NCBI RefSeq assembly: GCF_036373705.1
Contig: NC_089851.1
Location: 19,969,470-20,033,469, forward strand
Length of the DNA: 64,000 nucleotides
Source of the DNA: Amia ocellicauda
Taxonomy: Eukaryota > Chordata > Actinopteri > Amiiformes > Amiidae
Direction: 5' to 3'
A program made the position numbers and the translations under genes. The notes below the pieces were generated by a model that was not told where the DNA came from, made no database searches, and saw only the letters and a program-made list of their open reading frames with translations. Positions within the stretch are counted from its first letter, which is position 1; each line of letters begins with the position of its first letter. Shown here one piece after another: positions 32,172-44,976 of this stretch.

Positions 32172-32787
32172 CTAAAGAAGAAAGAGTTATTATATAGTTG
32201 TTTTTGAACACTTCCATTATGTTGTTAGATTTAGGTGTTTTAAAACGCTTATATGTTTGAGTTAAATTAAATGAAACAACAAGGAAAAAAAACTTTATCA
32301 GGGCATGTCTATTTTTCAAGTTCGTTGCATTATTACCATGGATCTGAGATGGTTCTAGCACAATGAAACTAGAGCTGATTATACCTTGCCAGTATGTATT
32401 TAATTAAACATTTATTCATGGACATTCTACACTATGTTGTATACTATATGTTTAAGTTAGCAACTCAAAAAAAATGAATAAAATATAATATTGTAAAGCA
32501 AACGAAATGTACTAACATGCTACTAATCTGACACTTAAGTTTAAGAATCAGGTTGAAGGACACCAAACATAAACTGACAGCAGTACAGTTCACTCAGAAG
32601 TAAATACAGTGCCAAATTAGAAAGGTGAACATAGGTTATAATACTGAAAATGTGCTCAATCTATAAATGTTAACTACTAAGATGACATCTGCAACTGAAA
32701 TGCGCTATAGACAACCTAACAAAATGACATTATCTGTGCTTAAATTAACAAATAAACACATACTTACAAAGTTTTACGTTTTCATAC
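32172..32787 (-). other. crh: crh intron 1
   Basis: 616-bp intron between a CAG|gtatga donor (minus strand, at 32787-32786) and the ctttag acceptor. No element recognised. Confidence 0.65.
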
Positions 32788-32900
32788 CTGAATTAGATCG
32801 GAATGCCAAGTATGCCTGGGCAAGTTGCTGAACAGTTGATAAGAGTCTTCCGTCTTCCAGTTTTGCTACTGATCTGTCATCAACCTGTAAACGGACGTCT
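32788..32900 (-). other. crh: crh non-coding exon 1
   Basis: A spliced 5' UTR exon is inferred between a start site about 25-30 bases past the TATA box and the gtatga donor. The 5' boundary is approximate. Confidence 0.6.
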
Positions 32901-32923
32901 TCAAAGAAAGGCTGGATGTGGGA

Positions 32924-32932
32924 TTTTTATAG
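32924..32932 (-). promoter_or_regulatory. crh: crh TATA box (CTATAAAAA)
   Basis: A strong TATA element on the minus strand in a GC-richer context, correctly placed ahead of exon 1. Confidence 0.75.
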
Positions 32933-33102
32933 CCCAAGACCTGCGCCAAGTGTCATGCTCTGAGCTCAGATCCGGCGCCTGCGCAGTCACTTGAATGGGT
33001 AGACACCTGAATGAACAATGGATTTGAAAAGCTGGTGGGCAAATGTATTCAGCAACACAAGCTCGGATGCCATTATTTCTAAGTGTCTGTCTCATTTCAT
33101 CG

Positions 33103-33110
33103 TGACGTAA
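33103..33110 (-). promoter_or_regulatory. crh: CRE-like site in the crh promoter (TTACGTCA on minus strand)
   Basis: The core TGACGT lies about 200 bases upstream of the inferred start. The mammalian CRH promoter has its cAMP response element at about -220, so position and sequence agree with the known CREB site. A TGTTCT half-site (33169-33174) lies further up and could be a steroid-receptor half-site, but it is too short to weigh. Confidence 0.6.
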
Positions 33111-35597
33111 TTCGACGTGCAACCAGTTCAGCAATTTGGAAGCCCATTGATGATGGCATGTGAATGAATGTTCTCTGGGGGAAAGTTTTGAACAAGAAAC
33201 AAATATTGTTTTTCTTAATTAAGATCCACCTGAGTGTATCTACTATTGTGCGTTTCCCATTTCCACATCAACAACCAGTTTTAGGGAACATGCGTCTGCA
33301 AACCGCATCTCCCACCTGTATCTGTCCATGGTGCTGAAAAGTTAGTTCACATAGGACTGCGGCGATCTAGTGACTGCTCATATAAAAAAGAAAGAAAATC
33401 ATCTATCCTTCATTACGTCTCTCCGTCACTCCTTCAATGCCTTTATAATCACATGAAGAACATGAAAGGACTTAACAAGTACCTTTTCAGGCGAGAACAC
33501 TTCTAATTAAGCAGGTAGATGATGTGCTTTTCTGTCACCTGCGACTTCAAAGCACATCAGTTTATGCGAAGGGCTTGCAACTCACATTTTCCACAGTTGT
33601 GTACGTTTGAAAGGTATATGTCTTTTTTTTCCCCACACAGATTAGCACCCCTGATCCGTAATTGCGGTTATACGATTGAACGTGTGGCAGCTACCTTCTG
33701 TCGGTTTATCATTTGAGTCCTCGATGTGTGTGTGTGTCTGTTTTCTTATTTCCCTTTAAAGTTTTCATCATCACTGGTGGCCAAAACATTTGGAAAAAAC
33801 GAGGATGATTCATTTCGCTCAGAACTGGCTTTAAGTTCTTTGCTCAAAGGAAACCTGCCAGCAAAACTATGTCTTGTTACTTGTTATTTTGCGATTGGCA
33901 GGCGGGATGACATTTTAATTTAGTTTACTTCATTCTTCATACTTCAATTCAGTTTATTTCACTAAGGCCATTCTTACACGTATAAAACTTAATTAGATTG
34001 ATCTTGACCAGTAGTTAAGTACAATTGTATGCATCAGTTAGTAATGTGTTGTTCATACGTTGCCTAAGTTCGTTTTAGTCATAAGTCAGTTTGAAACAAA
34101 CAAACAAAATAACATTAAAAATGCTTGATTGATTTGTGTGCTTTACATGCGTAAGTACATATAAACGCTTGGCGGCGATCTGTGTACATCATCGAGATAA
34201 TGATTTTGGAGGACAAAGCCTGTCGTTCAGATACAGGCATTGTCACAATAGTATGAATTGAATGAATCATATTATACATATATAGTTTTTTTTTTTTTTT
34301 TTTTCCAGTGGAGCAAATTTATGAAACGCACCAAAAGATAATTGTGTTTCACACAGCATCTAGTTTAGCTTCACAGGCGTATTTTTATGTTGGTATAGTA
34401 TAAAGACAGCACATCCAGGTTTGTGCTTAATTCAAGATTGTTATTAGATAGATATAATTAATGTATAAACACACAACAATTGAAGCAACAATGGTTGTTC
34501 TTGGTTGTCTTAGTCCTTCAGATAAAATGAAAAACACATTATTAAGTCACCCAAGAAAAGGATAGAGGAAGTAAGGAAAGATGATTATGAAGTCAAAAAT
34601 GATATCAACCATATTCCCTTAATGTATTAATGTACACTATATGATAGGTTAAATTTAAATGAAGACAACAGTTAGTGTGTATGAGTATGAGATTTAACTT
34701 ATGAAACATTGCTGTTCAGAGTAAGGTTTTGAAAATGTATACCAAGATCATTATTTTCAGCTGTGGGCGAATTGTGACTAAACTGCCCGCTCTGTGGTGC
34801 ATGTATTAGCCTTTTGCAGTGGAAAATGTGGCTGTAAATGGTTTATTAAATCAGATATGCTTCAACCAAATAAAAATAATACATGTATTTCCCCACTTTA
34901 AAGTACAGGGGATTTTAAGTAAATGTATATCAAATATTTTAGCATGCTTGGTAAGACAGTTACCACTGAACCTTAAAGAAAAAGTTAAAGATTTCATCCT
35001 CACTAGCGACATTTTTCTCAGGAAGATTTAAATGAAAATACAGTGAAAATAAGCTTCTTCACCGTGGACTCAGCAAGGCTTTACCATGACAGCTTAGTCC
35101 TCAGTGGACTAGTAAACTCAGCAAGAACAACTTGAAAACCACTGAACCAAGTTCTGAACCAAATGGTGCTGAAGCAGAGCCTCAATAATAGTTTATATGG
35201 TACTTACATCAGGTGCCTGATTAAATCATTTTTATTTCATTAGCAATCTACACCAGGAATAAAACCAACAATGAAGCCCAAGGCTGCATTTACACTGGTG
35301 GGATTAGAGTCTCTGGATATTTCTTGGCGGTGCAAAAGCACCTATACAGTTTTGAGCACTGCTAAGGATCAGGCACCTCATGCAGTGTCATGAAGCTGGC
35401 TTAGAGCCAACCTCACCGCAGTGTAAACATACTTAACTATAAAGAAGTTCATACAGCAGAGAGATGTCAAAAGGCAACACCTCCAATTGACTGTCCCAAA
35501 CCATGAAAATCAGTAACTGATAACAATATCCAGGCAATGTGTGTCTGACCATAAACATATGAAGACATCAGTAATCTTCACTGAAGTGACATTGCAT

Positions 35598-35658
<61 letters not shown>

Positions 35659-38600
35659 CAATAGATTTGGTTTTCAAGTTAAAATTAGGTGTGAAAGGCC
35701 TAAGCTAGCTAAAATGAATATTAAGCATACCTTTCACTCAGAAAACATAACCTCTTGGAAAAACATTCAGAAACTAGTGCATTCTGATGTATTAGTATAT
35801 TTACATGATTTTGTGAGCTTTAGTGTTCCTTTTGACTAGGTTTAGTTTTTGTAAAGTTCTATAGTAAATTGTGAATCAATGTTTTGCCCTGGTGGCATTC
35901 TTAAGAATATTTTGTTCTAGCAAAAATATTTAAGTAACATTAATTTGGAAAAGAAAAGAAAGAAATCTGACACTATATAAAAAAATCTACTCATTTCCTA
36001 GTAAAGAGTTTTGCTGTTCCAAGTGTGTTATTTGCTTATTATTGAAAGCATCATATTCTTTTGGTCAGATATAAATAGAACAGTCTAAGCACAAAACTAC
36101 ACTTTCTATCATTAAGCTAGCAGGTGACATATTATAGGTTGCTATCCTTGAAGGTTTGCAACTCTGAAGACATCACTGACCTTTTCATATGCTGAATATT
36201 TGTATGAAATTGCTATCATTAAAGCTAGGCCATATTGACATATCACAAACTCTTTCTGAAGAAAACTAGTATTAAGAAAACTTAGCTAAGGGGAGGTAAA
36301 ATTTTAAATAATTTTTGTAAGTATTCTGTCAGATTCGCATAATGCATTATTTTCTTTCCTTTCTATGTTTTATTCTTAGATTGTGAGTATTTAATATATC
36401 CTTAACATACCTGTTATTTCAAAACCACTGAATTAAACTGGGTTGGATAAAAGTAACAAGCAGAATTTAAGCCTTAATTTGAAGAAACATTTGGAGAGGG
36501 AAAAACAAAAACAAATTGATGGTCATTAGCAAAAACACAACTTAGTATGTCAATAATTATACTTAAATATAGCGATCAGCCTAAGAGTCAGTGATTTACT
36601 TGTTTTTGAGTAACTGAACCCTTGTAATACTTCAAAATCTCTTTGTGATGTCATGGATTTTAAGACAGTCCTCGGTCAAGTTTGGATTCTGGGTGCTGTC
36701 TGGGTTCCATTTTAAATGGAAATGTAATGTATGTAAATTATAAAATACTGAAATACAGCTGGTCAAATGAGATGGAAAAATAATATAAATGATAAGGTCA
36801 AACACAGAAATGTTACATTAATGATATCTGCATACATTATGATAGAATAACCTCTTGTGTTACATATGTATGAAAATGCTTCTATTTCTGCATAAAGGAT
36901 TATTCTATATTTGACCTTTATTTTTTGATAATCTGTACGAATTATGTATCATAATTAGCTTTTACAACTACATCATATGAATGACTTTTATGGGTGATTT
37001 ATTCATAACCAGACCACCTGAACTCTAACCCTAACCTTTTTAGTTGTTTATTGTTTTACTTCAGAAAAATACTTATTTTACTTTCAGCACTTCTGAAAGT
37101 TATATTCGAGTGTCTCTAGTGGTTTAAATGCCCCCAGTCTGTGTCCCTTAAACCATTCAAAAAATATGTATTTGTTTAGATCCCTTTGGTAATGTTAATC
37201 AATCCCAGGGAAAAAATATTATTGCATGGAAATATGAATATGCATACATATGATTTATCACTTTTCTGACTCTACAATTAAACAACAAATTGCCTTAATT
37301 TTAAGCTCTAATAAATTAGTACATTGGTGCTGTTTTTCATTAGGTGATCTAACAAGTTTGTTCCTTCCTGTTATTTTCATTTCAAAATTGTCATTCTGTT
37401 TAGTTGGCCAATTTCAGATTATTACTTTATGCATATTAATATTTTACTTCATATCAATGTGGAAAACAATAGATAAGTTGTAATTATCTTGGACAAGACA
37501 CTGTGACATCACTTAGATCTGAACTAGTGATGTCTGAACTGTTGGACTCAAGCTGAGCATTTTGGGAACCCACTGATGAATGTGAAACCTCACACCTAAC
37601 AGCTTCTCTTACCTTCCTGCTTCAGAAAAGAGTCCCAACCAAGCATTTCATTTTCCTTGTCTTTTCTTGCCATATTCTGCACCACAGTGTCATTGTCATC
37701 ATTATGAAAGGCACTATACATTCCCTAGGATCTGCAAAAGCTGATAACTGTTGGTTTGAAATGGTGTAATTACTACAATAGCCTACATAAAACAAAGGCT
37801 TTAAAATGCTTTTTGTTTCTATGGAGCAGTCATTTTTCACAACCCATTTAAAAATGTTAAGATTTTTCCTGTGATTAAAGACCAAGCACTTTTCATCCTC
37901 AGCCTAAAACTAAAATACTCTTGGGACATTTTCCCCCATTAAATAAATACAAAACATTTTAGACATAATCGGTTCTTTGTGGTTGAATTTAGAAGGGCTG
38001 TCAAAGTAGATGCCTCCTTAAAATTAATGTTAGGTACATCATTATCTCAGAGTTTCTCACAATTGACTGGATTTATTTACTTAAAAATGTCTTACCTCAC
38101 TTTATTACTTAATGGGCAGAGAGGGGTGAATAATTAATTGTTTTTTCAAATGAATTTGATGTTTGTCATACATTAAAAGTTTTGTTTCTCTTTATGTTGA
38201 AATAATTTGTGTGTTGAAAACTGAGGAGATCCTTCTTCCACAGTTTCTCATAGTTCTGTTATAGTTGTTTCTTACATAGACTTAGACCAAATAATTTTGA
38301 ATTTCTCACTAACTGCAAATTAGAAGCTTGCACCCAGCAGAGTGAATTATATGAGATTAATGGGTGGGTGGAATATCTGATTTGGTGTGGGCCTTGTGTA
38401 ATTTAGTTTTGTCTCATTTGTTTATTTGTACTATAGTTACAAATGCTATTCTTACTTCAGTCAGACAGAAGTATTCAGTCAGATTTCTGAAGTATCTCAA
38501 CAATCGTCTGAGTATGTGTGGCTGAGTGTGTCTGCATTTATTATTGACTGGTAGCATAAGCAATGCTTCACCCTGTATCCTGTAGAAAATAAAAACATAT

Positions 38601-39681
38601 CCTTTGGTGCTTCATGCCATTTTGCATTTCCAATCATATCATTTATTCTTAATATCATATCCCCGATTGCTGATCTTAAATTTACATTTTGCTCAAACAT
38701 CCTGTCAAGATTAGTTTATGTATGCCATGCTGATGGACTTTAAAACATGTCCCCACAAAAGGGGCACAAAAGGATGTACAGCCTTCTGAGCTGCTTCAAA
38801 TAATTCATTACAGACAGTTCATTAGAAAATACGTCATTGCCGCTGTCAATCTGGCTCTCACAGTCAGGCTAGAAAGTGGTCTTTCAAGCTGTGCAATGTT
38901 CAGCACAAGTTTCCATTCTGCTTCGAGAATCTCAATCAGCTGTTGTGTGTGGAACTCTTTCTTTCCTTGGTTTGTGACCTTGAGATTGGGAAATGCTTGT
39001 GCATTCGGCTTCATGTTAACGAACTGCACTTTGCAAAGACCTTCTGAAGGGCACCTAACCTTTATGGAAACAGAAAGGAATCTCCATAGGCATGGCACTT
39101 CACTTGAGAAATCTGCACTTCATAATCACTAGTAGCAGTCAATGGTGCTTGGGTGATAATTATAAGCCAAGTGGAAATGTATACTTTGTCCATCTTGGCT
39201 TTTCTGCTAAATGCAATGCTAATACATTCAAATGCAAATAGGTCTTTGAGAAATAAATAAAAACATACAATTTTACATTTCATTGTAAAATGTAATGTTT
39301 TACATTTCATAGTGTTGTAAAAACTGAGCATAGTTGTTATATTTCTGAGGTATTCTTGAAAGGTTAGTTAGTAACATGAAATTGACAAATATAAGCCACA
39401 ACACGCACACTGGAATCATAGAATATGAGTAAAAAAACCTAAAAGAATAAGAAAGTAAGAAATAAAGATAGACCTGTAATTAGTCTCCTGAAATATACAG
39501 GCATCTGCCTAGTTTTTCAACTGTTGCCCTAAGCGGTTACAAACAAAAAGTTAAGTAGCACTTAATATTAAATATTGGTTATTATGCAGGGTTTCATTTT
39601 GAGCAGCACATAGAAGCATTAAATATTTTCGGAAATAATTTCAAAATTAGTGTAATAGATAAGATGCCATTTGTATATGTA
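33111..39681. other. gene-poor flank upstream of crh
   Basis: 6.5 kb of AT-rich DNA without a credible exon. It contains a T run near 34290 and a (TA)n tract near 35600. Short open frames (for example at 38.8-39.1 kb, minus) have no recognisable domain. Distal crh enhancers could lie here, but nothing marks them in a single sequence. Confidence 0.6.
35600..35655. repeat. (TA)n microsatellite
   Basis: About 28 TA units. Confidence 0.95.
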
Positions 39682-40490
39682 CAGTGGCTATAGGACGTAT
39701 TCAACACTTTCATGTGAGAAAAAATGGGGGGGTGAAAAAACAAATCAATGAAAAATAAAAAAACAAAAAGCCTTAATTAGGTATGTATCCATGGATTTGT
39801 GGTCCAACAAAACAAAACCTTAACTATTTTAGCTTGTGGAGTAGTCAATAGCACTCTGGACTCCTGAGCAGAGGGTATTGAGTTCAATCTCAGGTATAGG
39901 ACATCAGTTAAAAAAAAAAAGAAACAGCTGTACAAATGGGTGATATATAATAATGTGACATTTTTTAACAATTATTAGTCCCCCCGGATACGGCTGTCTG
40001 CAAAGAAATATAATAATCATAATCATAAATGACACAAACCCAGCGCAGCACATCACCCAGGTACCACCATGCCCACTGTGAAGCATGGTGCAGGCAGCAT
40101 GTTATGGGGATGCTTTGTAGTGGCAGCTTGTCATGGCAGAGGTCACAATGGATAGAGCTAAATACAGGGAAAACCTGCTTCAGTCTGCTAAAAAAGACTT
40201 GAGGATTGCTGTCCACCAACCATCCCCATCCAACTTGACAGAGCTTGAACAATTTTTCCAAGAAGAATGGATGAATATTGTTTTTAATTGCTTTAATTGC
40301 TGCCAAAGGTGGTTCTGCCAAGTATTGACTCAGAGGGGTGCATACTTATCTAACCAAGACATTTTTTTCAGTAACTGTTGTTTCACAATAATAAATAATA
40401 ACTTTGTAACTGTTTTATTAATTTTCTTTCTTTCTTTTTTTAATGAAATGCTTTTTTTTAAATTAAACCCATTTATTTTGGTTTAACAGA
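39682..40490 (+). mobile_element. decayed Tc1-type element with SINE insertion
   Basis: The left end cagtggctataggacgtatt follows TA and is a known fish Tc1 terminal motif. Coding traces on the plus strand run from atgcccactgtgaagcatgg (40070) to a C-terminal NLTELEQFFQEEW frame and atacttatctaaccaagaca near 40340. The catalytic block is missing: the coding trace jumps from a SAKKDLR stretch to IAVHQPSPSNLTELE. The right terminal repeat is not found. Confidence 0.75.
39826..40036 (+). mobile_element. tRNA-headed SINE
   Basis: The head has an A-box-like gtagtcaatagcactctgg and a B-box-like gagttcaatctca, followed by a short unique body. The tail is ggatacggctgtctgcaaag with TAATAATCATAATC, the same 3' tail type seen beside the ATT microsatellites elsewhere here. 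It splits the Tc1 relic. Confidence 0.55.
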
Positions 40491-43237
40491 CAGATATATT
40501 AAGTCACCTCTATCTTGGGTAGCTCTGAGTAACAGCCAGGAGTTCTGGACATTCAACTTCATCACCTTCTAATGTGGCTGCCTCTGTGCTCTCCAAGGGG
40601 AAATACAAAATAAACAAGTGCTGAAGTAAATTTAGGCTATTAACGTGCCCTTCCATGACATTATTCAGATTTGAGAGGTCATGGTTTTGTGACCTCGTCC
40701 GAAGGTGGAGAATCAATAATGAACTGATAATATTGTTGTTCGTAAGAGTTGTCTTGGAATACAACAACAACAACATCAGCATCAACAACTATATATATTA
40801 TCATAATAATCATAATCATAATTACTGCATTGGTCATCAAGCATGAATCTTGAAATGTTTTTAACTTTTGTTTCTCTAAATATTGAGTCATCTTTGCATT
40901 ATTTTCCAATTCACTGAAGAATGTTTCATTGCTCCTCTTGGATTGTAATGACTTCCAATCAGCGTAGCTTGCATTCATATAGATTTTTTTTTCCGACTCT
41001 GACAGTGGAAACATTATACAATATTTTTTATATAAGTGAAGAAAATGATAACAAATTCTTATTTTGCTCCTTTTGAAAAATCTAATTGAATATATAGGTT
41101 TGTAATGCAGACCTTGTGCTTTATCTTAAGTTCTGCAACATTCTGGTAAACATTATAACTGTTTGTGAACATGTAGCATCTGTAAATACGTTCATTGTGC
41201 AAATTGTCTAACATCTAACTTTTGTAACCCACAAACTCATCAGAAAATGATTATAGAAGATAATCAGTTTAACATTGGATGGATGATGCCATAATTCTAT
41301 AAACACAACCATCTAATCTATGTAATGTTTACCAGTATCTTTACCATTGTTTTCTTCATGTCCTTGGAGACATTGGTTAGCTACCACCAATTTGTAAAGG
41401 AATACTTTCTCCATGTATCTATTATCTACAGATCAATAGTTACTGACCTAATTCTCTAATTAGAGTTAAGACTTTTCATTAGTCCATTTTCATTGGTCCT
41501 CTGTCAGGGACAAACCACAGTGACGAAAAATCAGTAGAAGATATTTTGTAGGACTGAATTTAAACATAGTTCAAATGTTTCCAGGAATGCTTCATGAGAA
41601 TAAATCCAGTACAATGTTTAGGTATTTTCATGAAGTGAAATTTGAGCCTGCAGCTTCATTTGATGACCTGCTTTGTTTCTGTTTTAGTTTTTTAGTTTTT
41701 TTTTCTGTAATGCTAGTCAACTCATTATTCTATCTATCTATCTTCTACTTTATTTTAAGCTTACAACTCCTTCCTCTGTATCTCTATCTTTAACATTATA
41801 TGTGTTGAGTAGAAAATATGTTGAGCTGCTTTTTTATAAAGTATTAACATGCCAGTAATTGGATTGGTCTCCAATACTTTCAAAAGTACACTATGTTTTA
41901 TTAATATAGTCTATTTCAGTTCACAGAGAACACAAATATCAATAAACATTGTGCTGTGGCATTGTAAATGAGTTTGTTAAAATATGTCTCCTGCTGTTCA
42001 CAGAAGCCTCCTGCTGCTCTGATTTGTCCCAATAGACTGCAGCCCTAGTTACTTGTACAGCAAATCTGTCAGGAAGATTGTGCATTTATTAATATGAGCT
42101 GGTACTTCTAATTGGATTGAATATACTTATAACAGTTACTTAAATGCATCCATTTTAATCACGTTTAAATTGCCCAACACAGATCCCTGGGTGTAATTAT
42201 GAGTTAGAAAATATATAAAGATAATTAAAAGGATCATTAAAATAATTTGTTACAATTTGTCACAGAATTGACTTGTTAAAACATCTATTCACACTAAACA
42301 GTTATAAATGCACCTACTAGAAGTACTTAAGAAGTACACCACCCACCATCGCCACCACATATTCAAAACACTTTTTGTGTGCAACTTTTTGAGTGCATTA
42401 TGGAAAGTTAAGATTTATGTGGTTAAATACTTTTTTTTTTTTTAAAACAACAAAAAGAGATCCAACAAGGACTGGTAAAAAAAAGGGTAATAATTCACTT
42501 TGTTTAAGAACATTTAGATATACACTGTAGATCAAAATACCCAAATATTCAACCTGGAGTCGTCAACTCTTCTACACTCTTAGCAAAGGCATTTAGCAGA
42601 TGAGCTCCTTGAGAGGCCATTTCTCTCCATTTCAGATATGTATAGCAATCCACTTTTAGCTGATCCACTAATCTAATTAACTGATCAAGCCAAAAGCAGA
42701 AGAATCTTGAAACTGAACCAACATTCTTCTGAATATCTTCAAAAGTTCTGGGCATCAACCTAATACTGCAGCTAATTCATTCAAATGGTCAGACCAATAA
42801 AGCAAACTGTTCTCTATAAAATGGGCAAAAGGCCAAGTTTTACAGCCACCAGTAAAATAAGCATGGTTTCATAACCAGTGTTATAAAAATAATTGTAATT
42901 CATGAGCTAAGTCAATCTCTTTTTTTTAAGATTTCCAATTCTTTTTAAAAGACATCATACCTCGGTGGATATATGAGAGATACATTGAAGTCCTTTGACA
43001 TCTGTAGTACTGGGGAAAGAAACTACTTGAATAATAGGGTCAGTGTTCTGGAATGAACTAACAGTAAAAATTAAAATTGTAATTTATTTAAATATAAGGT
43101 TTCTGTTCAGCAGCATTCGTTATAAAAATATATATCTGAAGGTGCCTGATTATTAACCTTGACAGCATAGTGATGAACATAAAACACATACAATGTGGAA
43201 TTTTCATCAGATAGAAAAGCAAGCACTGTGAGAAATG

Positions 43238-43281
43238 TTTATTTATTTATTTATGTATTTATTTATTTATTTATTTATTTT
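43238..43281. repeat. (ATTT)n microsatellite
   Basis: About eleven ATTT units with one variant. Confidence 0.9.
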
Positions 43282-44882
43282 GGTGCAAGCCTCAGTAAAT
43301 ACATACCAGTATTTTTGTGTTGTGTTCCCATAACTAATCCAAACTGTAATTCTTCATCAGAGTACAACTTAATTGAAAAAATATATTCTGTTTTACAGAC
43401 GGTTTTCATTATGTAATATTCAATTTGACATATAAGGTGAAATGTTGGTTTACAAGAGTGTATTGCTCATTACATTTTAATAGATTGAATATTATAGCTC
43501 ATTTTTTCCCTGTCAGGGTTAATCAAGTGTGTTTTATCAGATTCAAGGGATATTTCCTGAAGATTTGAAGGTGCTATCGGAAGTGCAAACCTCATTTCCT
43601 CTTCACCTTAACCAAAGAAATAAGTTGTTAACTGTGTCCAAGACATCTATTCATCACACTGACAAAAATACAACAGAAGGCTGGGCAAGTGGGCATTATT
43701 GATGCAGCCCTAAATATATCAAAAATAGATAAAATTGCATTAGACAAGCATTTCATAATTGCAGAACAAGACTAATTATAAACTACATTTATACTTTCAC
43801 TGCATGAAGGAGTAAATACATTTTCCATCAGAATGAATAAAGACTTAGCATGCCAAAAATCTTTAACTTTGGAAGAACGCCTTGAGATTTCCTTTGTGCA
43901 TTTGTTCTCATCTCTAGCTGTGTCTGAATGTGTTTAATTGAGGACTACAGAGGCATAACATATAAAGTCAAATTATTATTGTCAAATATGTGAGTGGTTC
44001 TTCTAATAAAGACAAATCTCACTTGAAATTTGAATCCTTCCTGTATGTCAATATTCTTGGGAACAAAATATTAAACTTTCAGGACAGCTGTTTGCACACT
44101 TGCATCATTGCATTCTTCATTAGCTCTGGGTGTTAATATAGTAATTACTTGGTGGATACGTCTAACCTTGTTCTTTTAAGTAGTGGCTGTATCAGGTGAC
44201 ACAGAGTGGGGTGTTGTAATAGAAGGCCGTAGGGTGTATTGTGAATTCAAAATACAGCAGTTAACAGATATGCAAGGAAGTATTTATAAACTGAAGTCTT
44301 TTATGATACATGCATGTCTGAAATTCGTTTGTTCTAAACACTAAAGCCAGAAAAGGCTGATTTTGTATTTTCTCACTTCAGGAAACTACATACAGAAATA
44401 GCTTATATGAAATTAAAAATATATTACAATATAAGCATATTTATGGTAATGACATATCATACAAATGCGGGTTTGGCATGTTAACTAACAAAATATGCAA
44501 TTCCTAACATTGTTAAAGTTTATTTGATAGATTATCTACATATGCCAGGAAATAATTAATTTGAGTTGGAATTACTGACATTACTTTCCTCACATCCCAT
44601 ATGCTGTGTGTTCTGAAGTGTTGTTCAAGCAGCCTCCAGTTACACGCAGCATAATACGTTGCAGGGTTAAGGGAAGGGTTATTACAGATCCAGCATCAGG
44701 CTGTATACCTATTTCATGATTGAAAGTGATGTTCACACTAATATTCTAATATGGTCAGTGAGCTTCAAATCTAATGCTCAGATTTAAGATGTGGAAATGG
44801 GCCTGAAGGCTTTTTCATATGTAACATTTCAGACAACTTATAAAGCTGATGTCAGGAACATTTTATTTTGTACCAACTATAT

Positions 44883-44884
<2 letters not shown>

Positions 44885-44953
<69 letters not shown>

Positions 44954-44976
44954 TGATGATTATTATTATTATTATT
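44885..44976. repeat. (GATA)n followed by (ATT)n microsatellite
   Basis: About 17 GATA units, then a short ATGATG junction and seven ATT units. Confidence 0.95.

Noticed and set aside
32152-32361. N-terminal extension of the crh frame by 70 codons
   Set aside because: It is intron sequence upstream of the ctttag acceptor. It would bury the signal peptide, which clearly starts at the Met at 32151.
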